This document shows, piece after piece, positions 1 to 10,993 of a stretch of DNA of 64,000 nt. The position numbers were made by a program, and so were the translations under genes. Source of the stretch: Alisma plantago-aquatica. Lineage: Eukaryota > Streptophyta > Magnoliopsida > Alismatales > Alismataceae. A model generated the notes under the pieces. It did not search any database, had not been told where the DNA came from, and worked only from the letters and a program-made list of their open reading frames with translations. Location: positions 1,346,281,050 to 1,346,345,049 of the forward strand of contig OY856411.1 in assembly GCA_963693085.1 (NCBI GenBank), read 5' to 3'. Positions within the stretch are counted from its first letter, which is position 1. Every line of letters begins with the position of its first letter.

Positions 1-190
1 GATAGGAATCAAGTCATTTGTAATGTCATTATCAACAACATTCCTTTTTATTGTCCCCGAAGGTCACCGATCCTCCTTTTTTCTTCATGAATTTGTTAAA
101 ATGGCTGATTTCACTTGTCATATGCTTTGAGCAGCCACTATCAACAATCCACCTTCTTTTCACCTGTATGAAAGAAGGATGTCGGTGCCT
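1..190 (-). pseudogene. copia-1 aspartic protease (start of pol), partial
   Basis: The minus strand encodes WIVDSGCSKHMTS followed by a hydrophilic stretch. This is the retropepsin active-site signature of plant Ty1/copia polyproteins, normally a DSGCSxHM-type motif. The DSGC codons occupy 131-142 and the catalytic Asp is intact. The protease would cleave the gag-pol precursor in the virus-like particle. Downstream, toward position 1, the frame meets several stops, so the copy is degenerate before the window edge. It follows the second zinc knuckle in the correct order. The identification rests on the motif and its context; the full domain is not visible. Confidence 0.7.
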
Positions 191-994
191 AACTCAAACT
201 TTGGGATCTAGGGTTAGCTTGGTGACCCATTTCATCTTTGGGTTGGTCCCCTTTGACTTGTAAGGACAATAAGGAGAGTAATGATCATCACATTTACAAT
301 GAGCACATACCATTAGGTTCTTAGAGCCAGATGTCTCTCCATGGAAAAAAGGAGGCTCCACACTCTTCTTCTTACCCTTACTCTTGTTCTTGTTCTTACC
401 CTTAGGAGCAGTCCCATCATATCATAAACCACTAGTACCAATTTGTTTGGTAGAGTGTTCTAGGACAACATTAAGGGATTTCTTTCCCATAAGAAACTTT
501 TGCAAAGAAGTTCTTAATTTAGCATTATCATCACTAAGATTAATGACAGTAGTAGATAAGCTAGCAAGATCATCTCTAGCATGCAACAGGTCGGTCTCTA
601 AACAGAGGGCTTTAGTATGAAAAGAATCATGTTCTAGAGCAATTCTAGCTACCTCATTACTTTACAAGATAGGTCTAAAGGATAGATCATTAACTTGAGC
701 AAGAAACTTAGCATTTTCATATTTAAGAAAAAGAATTTCTTTTTAATAAGCTTAAGTTTGTTGATTCCTAGCTTCATTAATGAGGTTAAGTTCTACATTT
801 TCAGTTTTAAGAACATCAATCTCATCTTGGAATTTTTGGTTTTCTTCCTTAAGAGTAGAAATGGTCTTAAGGTAGACACCATTCTCAGCTTCAACTCCAT
901 TGTTTTAGAGCTCAAGATAAAGAAATTGCCCTTGAAAAGTATCAATACTATTCAGATGTAGCTTTTCATTTTGATCTAGAATCTCAATCTTAGC
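191..994 (-). pseudogene. copia-1 gag/pol linker with second CCHC zinc knuckle
   Basis: This is the continuation of the copia-1 polyprotein between the first zinc knuckle and the protease. At 266-307 (minus) it encodes CAHCKCDDHYSPYC, a clean CX2CX4HX4C knuckle, preceded by a Lys-rich run and followed by a basic stretch. The 300 to 500 bases upstream translate into Leu-, Asn- and Lys-rich sequence compatible with a coiled coil. Stops interrupt all frames, so this is a decayed reading frame. A second knuckle this far from the first is seen in some large plant copia gag proteins. Its role, presumably RNA binding, is inferred from the family. Confidence 0.6.
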
Positions 995-2210
995 TTAAAG
1001 ATCATCTCCTAACATTTTCTTTTTAGCTTTGCATTTAGTAAAAGATAACCGGAAAGAATTAAGCATATCAATAAGATTTTCCTTAGACAACTCATGCAAG
1101 TTAACTTCACTTACCTCACTTACCTCACCTACATCATCACTTGTACAGGCCACGAGAATAAGGTGGCATTCTCCATCTTCGGAGCTAGAAGAACTTGAGG
1201 AAGACTCCTCCCAAGCTGTATGAGTTGCATCCTTGCTTCTTATTCTTTCTTTCTTCTCCTTTCTCATGTATTTGCCTTCCTTCTTATACTCCTTGTCCTT
1301 CTTGTGGTTGCTCTTGTAGTGGCTCTTCTTGGCCTTGGGGCAGTCACTCTTGTAATGGCCTTTTTGGCCACATTCATAGCACCTGGGAGTAGATGAAGAA
1401 GACTTCCCTTTGAAGTGTTTTCCGTTGAAGTAGTTAGCTTCATGCTCATTTGGACCTTCATCTTCACTTGAGGAAGGAGTAGGGGACTTGAGTGCAAGTT
1501 GTTGCTGCCGAACCATCTCTTCAATTTGATATTTGAAGGTGATGGCCTTGATCTTCTTGGACTCCTTCTCTTCTCTCTTTTCTTCTTCTTCTTGCTTGTC
1601 AAGCCTTGGCACATGAGCTTGAAGGTTTCCAACCAGCTCTCAGTTGACAATTCACTAAGCTTGTATACTTCTTCAATAGAGTTCACCTTGGGCTCGCATC
1701 TCTTTGGAAGAGATCTCAAGATCTTTGAGTTGATTGTGCCTTTATCCATCACACTCCCAAGAGCTAACAATCCATTGATGATGACATTAAGCCTTGTGTA
1801 CATGTCTGACACTCTTTCATTCTTGCCCATCTTGAAGTTTTCAAGAAGACCACCAAGCATGTATATCTTTGCTTCTTTCACTTGCTATGTTCCCTCATAG
1901 GTGAAACATAGCTTGTTCCAAATCTCATATGCGGTTTCCCATGATGAGATCTGGTTGAACTCGGATGGGGTGAGGGTTGCATAGATGATGCTCACAGCTT
2001 TGGCATTGAGGTGAGCTTGCTTCATTTGGGCTTCTGTCCATGTGGAGACTTCCCCCTTTGTATCTTCATACTTTAGGTGCACCACCTTCCACATCTTGTA
2101 GCTTACTCCTTGAAGTTAGAACTGCATTCTTCTCTTCCAATAGAGGAAGTTGGTATTGTCAAAGACCAGAGGTCACATGGAGAATCTTCCCTCCAAGTTG
2201 AGAGATCCAA
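995..2210 (-). pseudogene. copia-1 gag (UBN2-type) with first zinc knuckle
   Basis: This is the nucleocapsid/capsid region of a plant Ty1/copia gag. Reading on minus from about 2210, a YWKRRMQF-like N-terminal segment is followed by the conserved helical region (MWKVV..., WETAYEIWNKL, YMLGGLLENFKMG), an acidic/basic tail and CYECGQKGHYKSDC, a CX2CX4HX4C knuckle at 1340-1381. Breaks: two in-frame stops lie upstream of 2094, another lies at about 1882-1884, and a frame change near 1612 separates the capsid part from the knuckle part. A Ser-rich/acidic stretch and a Lys/Glu-rich stretch lie after the knuckle. The start codon is not certain because the N-terminus carries stops. Gag packages element RNA in cytoplasmic particles; this copy is defective. 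Confidence 0.8.
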
Positions 2211-2226
2211 GGGATAAACCACCTAT

Positions 2227-2231
2227 CTTCT
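2227..2231. repeat. Target-site duplication CTTCT, left copy
   Basis: CTTCT directly abuts the left end of the nested Tekay element and is repeated exactly at 14955-14959, abutting its right end. A 5-bp duplication is the usual signature of Ty3/gypsy integration. It proves that the whole 2232-14954 block inserted as one unit into copia-1. Confidence 0.93.
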
Positions 2232-4653
2232 TGTGGCAACACATCCCATTATCACACAGATAACGAGGTGTTACGCGAAAACGTGCGGAAAACACCATAA
2301 CCACAGATTATCAAAAACACGGGTTAATTAAAACCGATTGCGGAAAACTGATAAACTATGAAACTATTACTTTCCAGTCCTCATCCTGCACAGAAACATA
2401 TCATATAAACATGTGCACAAGATCTGACATGTGTCCACAGCTCAAGAACAGCTGTCCATCCATCACATGAGTTCACCACCTATTCATATATACATAAAGG
2501 CCAACATCCGGCCAACAGCAGGATATACAGATATCATCGAACGATCTTTGTGAAACATCGTCAAAACACTGCCAAGGACCTGAGAGTACAGGGATGACTC
2601 TAGACTCTACTACAAAACATCCAAAACAGCATCATGTCCATCGCTTGCCTTCTACTGCTCCTCAAGCTGCTCGTCCGCAACTCCACAACCACGACCACGT
2701 CTACCTCGAACACCTAAAAAGGGTGAAAACCAGCGGGGTGAGACAATTGAACAATTGTCCCAGCGGGAAACATAGCTCCCCACCGCAACTATAGAACCTC
2801 AGCAAGATAAACTATAGCAGCAGTTAACTAACAACAGGTATAACAAGAGCAGTTATATATATAGCAAGATTTACACTTACCGGCAAGCATACCAGCTGTA
2901 CCAAAGCATATAACCAGATGTCTTTCAAAAGAATATGATTATCAAGATAAGGTATATCAACATGTAACAAGATTATTAGAACAGAATATAATGTCACATA
3001 ACCTGATTATCAAGATAAGACCGATTTCCACATAACCTGCAAGGTATATCAGAGATATTATACGAACAAGGCCTCAACCAATGTTTCGTGTTTGATATGA
3101 TCAGTACATACTAAACGGCTGTATTACATTTTATTGTGCCCTGAGGATTTGAATCGTACCATTCAAATCCAACCTTCGGTTACGAAACCCAAACCGGTGC
3201 CATACAAGGTAAATGGAAGAGCCGGACTCCACGACCTCCCACCTCATGGTCAGTACATGAGTACAACACAAGCAGGACCGCAGTCACATGCTGAAGTGGT
3301 CTAAGCCACGGGGTTAGCTCCATAGGCTACCCATTCTCTAGCCTGCCTTGGTACAGGTCACGGCGCTAGTAAAACTGAACCACGGGCCTGATCACTGTGC
3401 TCTGAGCCATGAACGCATTCATGCTCCATACATCACATATCCTGAGCCATGGGCCTGTTCACCATGCTCTACATACATATCTGAGTCTGCAACCGAAGTT
3501 ACACTCTTACCTCCTCATTTTCAGGCTAGGAGCAACCTATACATATTCAACAATATGCGCTTCCAGGTTAACCCGTAGGAAAACCCGTTTCACCATCACC
3601 AAGTCCTGACGATGATGGATCTATGGCCAGGGCAAACTACATGATGTATTTTACTGTGCTTAATTAGTATCTTTTAGATGGATTGCAGGATTCAACCAAG
3701 TTGTATAACATGCAAAGATATAACAGAAAGTAAAGAACATTATATTAGGATCTGATTACATCAACCTGATCCATCTCAAGGATCCAACATCACATGTTAC
3801 CACTTGGCCTCTTGCCAACCATCCAGATCCATCTCAAGGATCATCACATACCACAGGGTCTCAACCCTTCACCATGTACTGTCACTGCCTCTTAAGGCTC
3901 ACATCATCATCATGGGACCAACATATCACATACACAATCTTATAGAGCAATTATCAAAGTAATGTTACTCATTGCATATGTCACATAGCCCTTTCATGGC
4001 TAAGTCATCACCTGCAAGGTTAAGGTATGCAATAATCATAGATTCAACATAAGGAATATGCTCACTTATCATGAAATATCATTCAAGATAATCTACTTAT
4101 CAATATGACACTTATTTGGTAACCAAGTATGTTAAGTACATCATTAACAACCATACTGATGCTTACCCTCAATCTCAGGATCATACAAGAAATCAAGATA
4201 TATATAGGAAACAGATTGAGTATACAGAATCAACACTATTATTAACAAGGTCATTATTATGCCATCAACTATTGTCATATGTATCATGAGGCAACCTTTA
4301 ACATAACTGTCACTTAGCATCATTATTACTAATCATTATGGTCATTAAACAAACTACTAGAGTAGTTATCATCATTCTCATTATCATTAACAATTAAGCA
4401 TAACAGGTCACATTATGCATCTATTACATGAGGGCTATCATTAGATACATGACTATCATTAGCATCCTTATTATTTGCAAGGCAACATATATATATATAT
4501 ATATATATTGATGGTATCACAAACACCGCCATCGTTTTATTAGTTAAAGTATAAGCATCCACTTCTATCACATGAGGGACCGTCACCAAAGAAACTCATA
4601 CCCTCACTATAGCCTCACAACCCTCATCTATAGCCTATCACCCAACATGGGTA

Positions 4654-5560
4654 TCGGCCACCACACTAACCCTATCGGCCATCATGGCCCAAGCATGTCG
4701 CCCAACATGGTATCGGCCACCATGGTACTAACCCTATCGGCCATTAGGGCACAAAGCCTATCGTCTAACATGCCATCAACCATATTGGCCAACATGGGCA
4801 CAAGGCATGACGCCCACCAAGCTTATCGGCCAACACACTAAGCTCACTCTATCGCCCATCATGGGAAAGGGTATCGTCCAACAAAGAACCCTACTATGTC
4901 GTGCAACATGAGAGCAAGGGTGTTGCCCAACACCAAGAGCATTAACCAAAACACAAGGGACATCACTATGTCTCTCATCATATCGGTCAACCAGACCTTA
5001 GCTCACTCCATCGCCCATCAAGGTGTTATGTCGGCCACCAGAAAGAGCACCATGTCGCCCAACATGGTCACCATGTCGGCCAACACTCAAGCTAGGTCAA
5101 CCTATCGACCTCCAACTCAAGGAATTCCAACCCTAAAGCATCATATCGTTCAACTTAAGGGCAAGTGTGTCGCCCAACACACTCACAAGGAAGGGGGGTA
5201 TCGCCCAACCCTAGGTCATCACCTACCCCCAACACAAGAGACTTCAAACCCTAGAAAGCAAAGGTACACAAAGGGACCCTACAACTCTAAGGGGTGGATA
5301 TCGGCCACCAGGGTACACTAGCAAGGTACAAAAGCAAGGAGCTAAGCTAGTCCACTAACATGCATAAGATCAAGAAAGAGGTAAAGGAGTTAGGGTTAGA
5401 AGCTATGCAACCCGCCTTAAGCTCCAAGCTCCAAAGCACTCCAGGGTCCAAAGCTATCGTCCACCAGGCTGCTCCAGGAAGGTGTATCGGCCACCACTTC
5501 AGCTCCAGGGAAGTGTATCGGCCAACACAAGCAAGATGGAGAGGGGTATCGTGCACCAAG
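4654..5560. repeat. Dispersed short-motif array inside Tekay-1 3' LTR
   Basis: More than 25 copies of a roughly 10-bp degenerate motif, consensus (A/G)TCG(G/C)CCA(A/C)C, occur at irregular spacing of about 15-35 bp, often followed by ATGG (for example ATCGGCCACC at 4654 and GTCGCCCAAC at 5054). Inverted copies (GGGCGACAC) continue at about 5786-5860. Spacing is too irregular for a simple tandem repeat. The same array is at 13440-14350 and, expanded, at 57290-58370. Confidence 0.85.
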
Positions 5561-5612
5561 GGTGGAGGGGAGACCAAAGGACCAAAGGAGACTAAGGCAA
5601 GGAGAAGAGCTA

Positions 5613-5622
5613 CTTATATAGG
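5613..5622 (-). promoter_or_regulatory. Putative TATA box of Tekay-1 3' LTR
   Basis: CCTATATAAG on the minus strand, conserved in the 5' LTR (14401-14410) and nearly so in Tekay-2 (57199-57208). If used, transcription would start about 30 bp further along the element strand, so most of the motif array would be transcribed as R/U5. This is a motif call only. Confidence 0.5.
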
Positions 5623-6177
5623 AAGAAGGGGAGGAGAAACCAAGGTACAACAATGCTATGTGTCACCCACCCAAGGGACACTTGTCCACCAACTCAAGCC
5701 ACCTCTCATGCAAGCCATAAGGCACTTGTCCAAGATGTGCACCATGTGTCCACCAAACATGGTCAAAGCTGGACCAAGCAACATGGGCGACACAACCAGT
5801 AGCTCTACTGGGTGACACACCCAGCAACTGGGCGACACACCACCTACCCTGGGCGACACAAGGCTCAAGCAAGCCCAACAAGAAACTCCAAGGCCCAAGC
5901 AAGCTCAACTCAGGCCCAAAGGACTCAAACAACAAGCCCAAACCTTCCTCTCAACCCTAGAGGAAGCAAAGAGGGAAAACATCTCACAAGATGGCAAACT
6001 TGCCCACAAAACCCTAAACTTGGGTTATTTGCAAGTAGCCCCTCGAACTCTCAACAAAGCACAACAAAACCCTAATCACCACTCAAAGGTGATTAGCAAG
6101 CACCAAAGCACCAAGATCAAGCAAAACAAATAGGGTAAACCCTAAACGCAGGTCAGGGTCCTTACAGCCATAAACCT

Positions 6178-7749
6178 CTACAAAAGGATTTCGTCCCCGA
6201 AATCCGAAGAGAAAAGCGAGGGATACTTCCTCCTCATCTCTTCCTCAAGCTCCCACGTGGCTTCCTCAACGCCACGGTGATGCCAAAGGACCTTCACAAG
6301 AACCAGGTCCTTCCTCTTCAGCTTCTTGACTCTTTTGTCAAGGATCATCATAGGACCCTCTTCATAAGTCACATCTTTGTCAAGCTCAACTTCCACTGGT
6401 TGTATCACTGTTCCTGTATCCGTATGACTTTTCTTCAGCATACTGACATGGAACACTGGATGTAACCTGTGCAACTCTGGAGGCAACTCTAACTCATAAG
6501 CCACCTTGCCAACGCGTGCTATGACTGAGTAAGGCCCCATATATCTGGGAGCTAACTTACCTTTCCGTCCAAACCTCAGCACACCTTTCCACGGAGATAC
6601 TTTAAGATACACCTTGTCTCCCACCTGGAACTCCAAAGGTCGTCGACGATTGTCTGCATAAGACTTCTGCCTGTCTTGTGCCGCTTTCAACTGTTGTTGT
6701 ATCACCTTGATCTTTTCTGTCGTTTGCTGTACTAACTCAGGGCCCAAAAGCTGATATTCACCTGATTCATACCAACACAAAGGAGATCTGCACTTCCTCC
6801 CATACAAAGCCTCATAGGGATCCATGTCAATGCTCCGCTGATAGCTATTGTTGTAGGCAAACTCTATCAAACTGAGATGTACGTCCCAACTGCCTAGGAA
6901 CTGCAAAACACAAGCACGAAGAAGATCCTCCAAAGTCTGAATAGTCCTCTCAGACTGTCCATCTGTCTGCAGGTGAAAAGCGGTATTGAACTTCAACTGC
7001 GTTCCCATCGCCCTATGCAACTGTTCCCAAAAATGACTTGTAAACTGAGGACCTCTATCAGAAACTATCGTTGCTGGCACACCATGCAAACGAACTATCT
7101 CATCCACATATACTCGAGCGAGCTTTTCAGCTGTATACGTGGTCTTCACAGGTATGAAATGGGCAGACTTCGTTAATCTGTCCACTATCACCCAAATAGA
7201 ATCATGATTCCTAGTTGTCCTGGGTAGACCAACTACGAAATCCATGGTTATATGATCCCATTTCCACTGCGGTATAGGCAAAGGTTGCAACGTACCTGCC
7301 GGCTTTTGATGCTCAGCCTTGACTTGCTGACACACCGCACACCTAGCCACAAACTCAGCTACATCTTTCTTCAGGCCGGGCCACCAATACAAGTCCTTCA
7401 GACTATGATACATCTTGGTGACACCTGGATGCATAGCATACATCGACGTGTGTGCTTCCTCGAGCACCAACTCCCTCAGATTATCAGCATCTGGAACCAC
7501 CATCCTATCATGATAGCAAACCACCCCATCCTTGGACTCATGGAACCCATCACGCTTTTCACTGCCAAACTCTGATCTGATTAGCTGTACTGTATCATCC
7601 GTTTGTTGTGCATCCTTGATCTGTTGTCTCAACGTGGGCTTGATTTGCATCTGTGCTAAAAGTCCAGCTAACGAGGAAACCTCCATCTGTACGTTCATTT
7701 GCCGTAAGGAGACTAACATGTCCCACCTATGGCATACCGAAGAACTCAT
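6178..7749 (-). pseudogene. Tekay-1 integrase with C-terminal chromodomain
   Basis: A 523-residue open segment, the last of the gag-pol frame. Numbering from its first Met codon (not a true start, since it follows a stop), the zinc-binding HHCC is H100, H107, C137, C140; the catalytic triad is D170 (TMDFVVGLP), D231 (VSDRGPQF) and E267 (DGQSERT), a D-x35-E spacing; a GPY/F module lies at about 405-422; and a chromodomain at about 460-513 has the conserved VLWHHRG...EEATWE core. Integrase inserts the cDNA, and chromodomains of this lineage are thought to steer insertion toward particular chromatin. All catalytic residues are present. The reading frame ends in TAG 11 bp before the LTR. A TAG at 7750-7752 separates it from RNase H. 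Confidence 0.92.
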
Positions 7750-9162
7750 CTATGCCTTCTTGGGAGTAGAAGACTTTCTGCTAAGCGCGTCTGCTACCAC
7801 ATTCGCCTTACCAGGATGATACTCCATAGTGCAATCATAATCATTGATCAACTCCATCCACCGATGTTGTCGCATGTTCAACTCTTGCTGTGAGAAGATG
7901 TACTTCAGATTCTTGTGATCTGTAAAGATCTGACACACTTCTCCATAAAGATAGTGTCTCCAAATCTTTAAGGCATGAACCACTGCTGCTAGCTCCAAGT
8001 CATGGGTCGGATAGTTCTCCTCGTGTTTCTTAAGCTGTCACGAAGCAAAAGAAACCACATGATCTTCCTGCATCAGCACACAACCCAAACCTTTCTTGGA
8101 CGCATCACAGAAAACAACATAGCCTTTTCCAGATTCTGGCAAGATCAACACTGGAGCACTGGTTAGCTTTTCCTTCAAACTTTGGAAAGCTTGCTGACAT
8201 CGATCATTCCAAACAAAAGGTACATCCTTCCTGGTCAACTTCGTCATCGGTAGAGCTATCGAACTGAAGTCCTTGATAAACCTCCGGTAGTATCCTGCTA
8301 GACCAAGGAAACTACGAACTTCCGTCGGCGTCTTCGGCTGTTCCCAATCCGCAACGGATTCCACTTTCTTCGGATCTACTTTGACTCCTTCAGCAGATAT
8401 CACATGACCTAAGAAAGTCACTTCATCCAACCAGAACTCACACTTACTAAACTTAGCATACAACTGATGTTGACGAAGGAGAGTCAACGCTTGACGAAGA
8501 TGTTGCTCATGCTCTAGCCGGTTCCGACTATAGATCAAGATGTCATCTATAAAAACTACAACAAACTGATCTAAGAACGGACAAAACACTCTGTTCATCA
8601 GGTCCATGAAAGCAGCAGGTGCATTAGTTAATCCAAACGGCATAACCACAAACTCAAAATGACCATACCTTGTCCTAAAGGTTGACTTTGGTATGTCATC
8701 CGCCTTTATCCTCAACTGATGATATCCAGACCGTAGATCGATCTTCGAAAACACTGTAGCACCACGCAACTGATCGAACAGGTCATCTATCCTCGGCAAC
8801 GGGTACTTATTCTTGATCGTGACCTTGTTCAACTGTCGGTAGTCTATACACAACTGCATCGAACCATCCTTCTTCTTAACGAACAACACGGGATCACCCC
8901 AAGGTGACGTGCTCGGTCTGATGAAACCTTTCTCCAACAACTCTTGTAACTGCTTCTTCAATTCTACCATCTCTGTTGGAGGCATCCTATAAGGTGTTTG
9001 TGCAATCGGCTGCGTTCCCGGAACCAGATTGATCTCAAAATCGACCTCTCGGGGTGGAGGAACACCAGGAAACTCCTCGGGAAACACATCTGCAAACTCT
9101 CGGACCACGGACACTTCTTCAAGGTTAAGGCCTTTCACCTTGGTATCCACAACGGTATCCAC
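7750..9162 (-). pseudogene. Tekay-1 reverse transcriptase and RNase H
   Basis: The same frame as gag and integrase. The reverse transcriptase shows the usual gypsy series: [42 protein letters not shown], the catalytic FIDD (8542-8547) and FLGHVIS. RNase H follows with [19 protein letters not shown] and a DALSRK end. In-frame stops: TGA at 8038-8040 inside RNase H (the sister copy has CGA) and TAG at 7750-7752. One residue is unusual: the position that is Arg in the sister copy (DGSMRL) is Gln here. The fold and catalytic Asp residues otherwise look intact. The enzyme copies genomic RNA into cDNA, primed by initiator-Met tRNA. Confidence 0.92.
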
Positions 9163-9189
9163 AACGTGAGCTAAGAACGCCTCACATCC

Positions 9190-9798
9190 TTATCGCAACA
9201 ACCTATCTGCCACCATAGCTAACACCAGACACGTCGGAAGAATCTTCCTATCTCCCTGGAAGATCCACTTCTCTCCAGCAACATCAAACACCGCCTGCTT
9301 GGAACCACAGTCCAAGACAACCTTATACTTCTCTAAGGTATCCATCCCAAGGATAACATCGAAACCATGCATATCAAGTGGTATGAGATCCACCTGAATG
9401 CTGTGTCCCGAAAAAGACAAAACACAAGATGGACACTCTTCTCGAAGCAAAGAGGAACCATCAAGAGGGGTTTCTAACAACAAGCTATCCTTCTTACAAC
9501 TAACAGGTAGATGACAATTTTCAAGCATACTATAGGCGATAAAAGAGTGTGTAGCACCCGAGTCAACCAGAACAGATATAAAGCAAGAAGAAGACATATC
9601 AGAATGAAATAACTCCATCTGACCTGTCACCACTCGCGGGTTGACTATCGCCTCCGACTGATTCATGGCATAGAATCGAGCCGTTGCTTGCTGTCCACGA
9701 CCTCTGCTCCCTTGAGCAGACGATCCAGCTTGAGACGCTTGACCGTGTCCTCGTCCTCTGCTACCACTGGGCTGTGGTCTCTCAGACTTCTGGAAACT
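9190..9798 (-). pseudogene. Tekay-1 retropepsin (aspartic protease)
   Basis: The segment between gag and reverse transcriptase, in the same frame. The retropepsin active site reads [13 protein letters not shown], with DSGA at 9553-9564, and a second conserved block GFDVILGMD (flap/ILG motif) follows. It opens after a TAG at 9799-9801 (CAG in Tekay-2) and ends with a TAA at 9190-9192 (CAA in Tekay-2). It would cleave the gag-pol precursor. The active site is intact here, unlike in Tekay-2, but the flanking stops would truncate the precursor. Confidence 0.88.
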
Positions 9799-10872
9799 CT
9801 ACCTCGGTTGCTGTGTCACTTCAACATCTCTATTCGGGCAATTGAACTTCCAATGCCCGACTTGTCCACAGAGATGACATGCTCTATTTTCAACTCGTGG
9901 CCTAGATGGCCCTGTCACTGCCACCGAAGCTGAACTGTGTGCCTTAGATGGTGAAGAAACATAACTTTTTCCCTTACTCGGAGACCACTGAGATGGTACA
10001 CAACCACTTCTCATCTCTGACAGTGCTGAAAACCTGGGCTTCTTGAAGCCTCCAAACCTTCGTCCTTGAAACTGAGCAGGTCTTTTAAGAGACACTGACT
10101 CTCTTTTCTCCCTTACTGTCCTCTCGATCCGTCTAACTGATTCCACAAACGTAGCAAACCGCTCTCGGTTTTCCAGCGCAGACACAGGGGTTGTCAACTC
10201 AGCACTCAAACCCTTCTCGAAACGTCTGATCCGTTCATCGTCTGTCGCCGCCATGTGAGGACAGAACCTCAACATATCCATAAACTTAGCTTCATACTCG
10301 GTGATGTTCATTGTTCCTTGCCGCAACTTCTCAAACTGACTGATCTTCTCATCCAGGTACGTCTTCGGAAAGTATCTGCTGACGAACTCATGTCGAAACT
10401 CTTCCCAACAGATCACCTCTTCGGGCCGCTTCTCTTCCTCGATGGTCCACCAGTGACCAGCACTACCCTTCAAAAGGTAGACAGCATTCTTTACTTTGTC
10501 TACTTCGGGGATGTCGACGATCCGGAAAGCCTTTTCAAGACTTGTCAGCCACAGATCTGCATCCGCTGGATCAGCCGTTCCAGCATAATCCGAAGCTCCG
10601 ACTCGGCGAAGCCGCTCTAAGGTCTTCCCAATACCCGATGCTTCTCCATGGGGAACCTGTGCTCGCGGAGGAGGCACTGGTAATCGCTCAACCATGAGAT
10701 TCATCGTAGCCATTAACTGCCCCATAAGCTGTTGGTAGGCAGGGTGTTCAAGTATGGCTGGGTCGGGTTGGGGGAACTCAGGCACCCGATCTTCATGTGC
10801 CTGTCTATCTGCTCCATCAACCGATGCAGCATCACTATGCTCAGGAGCATGTTCTTCGTGGTTTCCAGACAT
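9799..10872 (-). pseudogene. Tekay-1 gag
   Basis: A 357-codon reading frame from ATG at 10872 on minus, which matches the ATG at 60896 in Tekay-2, so the start is well supported. The retrotransposon gag domain is at about residues 90-250 ([31 protein letters not shown]). The zinc knuckle [14 protein letters not shown] has its ligands at C332, C335, H340 and C345. A basic Ser/Lys-rich linker separates them. In Tekay-2 gag runs uninterrupted into protease; here a TAG replaces CAG twelve codons after the knuckle. Gag forms the particle and binds genomic RNA. It is marked pseudogene because the precursor is cut off, although gag itself is complete. Confidence 0.9.
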
Positions 10873-10980
10873 CTTGGCTTTTCTTCTGCTGAGGGCAGAA
10901 GATTTTTGTAAGATAACCTGGGAAACTCATAAGAACAGACTCAACCTAGTCCTAGATCCCTGTAGACTCAGCGAACCTAA

Positions 10981-10993
10981 GGCTCTGATACCA
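10981..10993 (-). promoter_or_regulatory. Tekay-1 primer-binding site (initiator-Met tRNA)
   Basis: On the minus strand TGGTATCAGAGCC lies 5 nt after the end of the 5' LTR. The sequence is complementary to the 3' end of plant initiator-Met tRNA, the standard primer for many plant LTR elements. Confidence 0.92.

Larger units (their letters stand above)
2232..6166 (-). repeat. Tekay-1 3' LTR
   Basis: 3935 bp. On the plus strand it begins TGTGGCAACA and ends GGTCCTTACA, so on the element strand it runs TGTAAGGACC to TGTTGCCACA. It is almost identical to 10999-14954. Contents on the plus strand: a unique half (2232-4480), a TA microsatellite (4487-4509), a motif array (about 4654-5560) and a probable TATA box read on minus (5613-5622). 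Small reading frames occur inside it but look like by-products of the repeated motif. The TA tract is about 19 bp shorter than in the 5' LTR, which explains most of the length difference. Confidence 0.94.

Noticed and set aside
4572..5815. Several overlapping reading frames of 76-151 codons inside the Tekay LTRs (also 13684-14863 and 57573-58368)
   Set aside because: They follow the dispersed motif array, occur on both strands, shift between copies and match no family. They are by-products of a stop-poor repeated motif.
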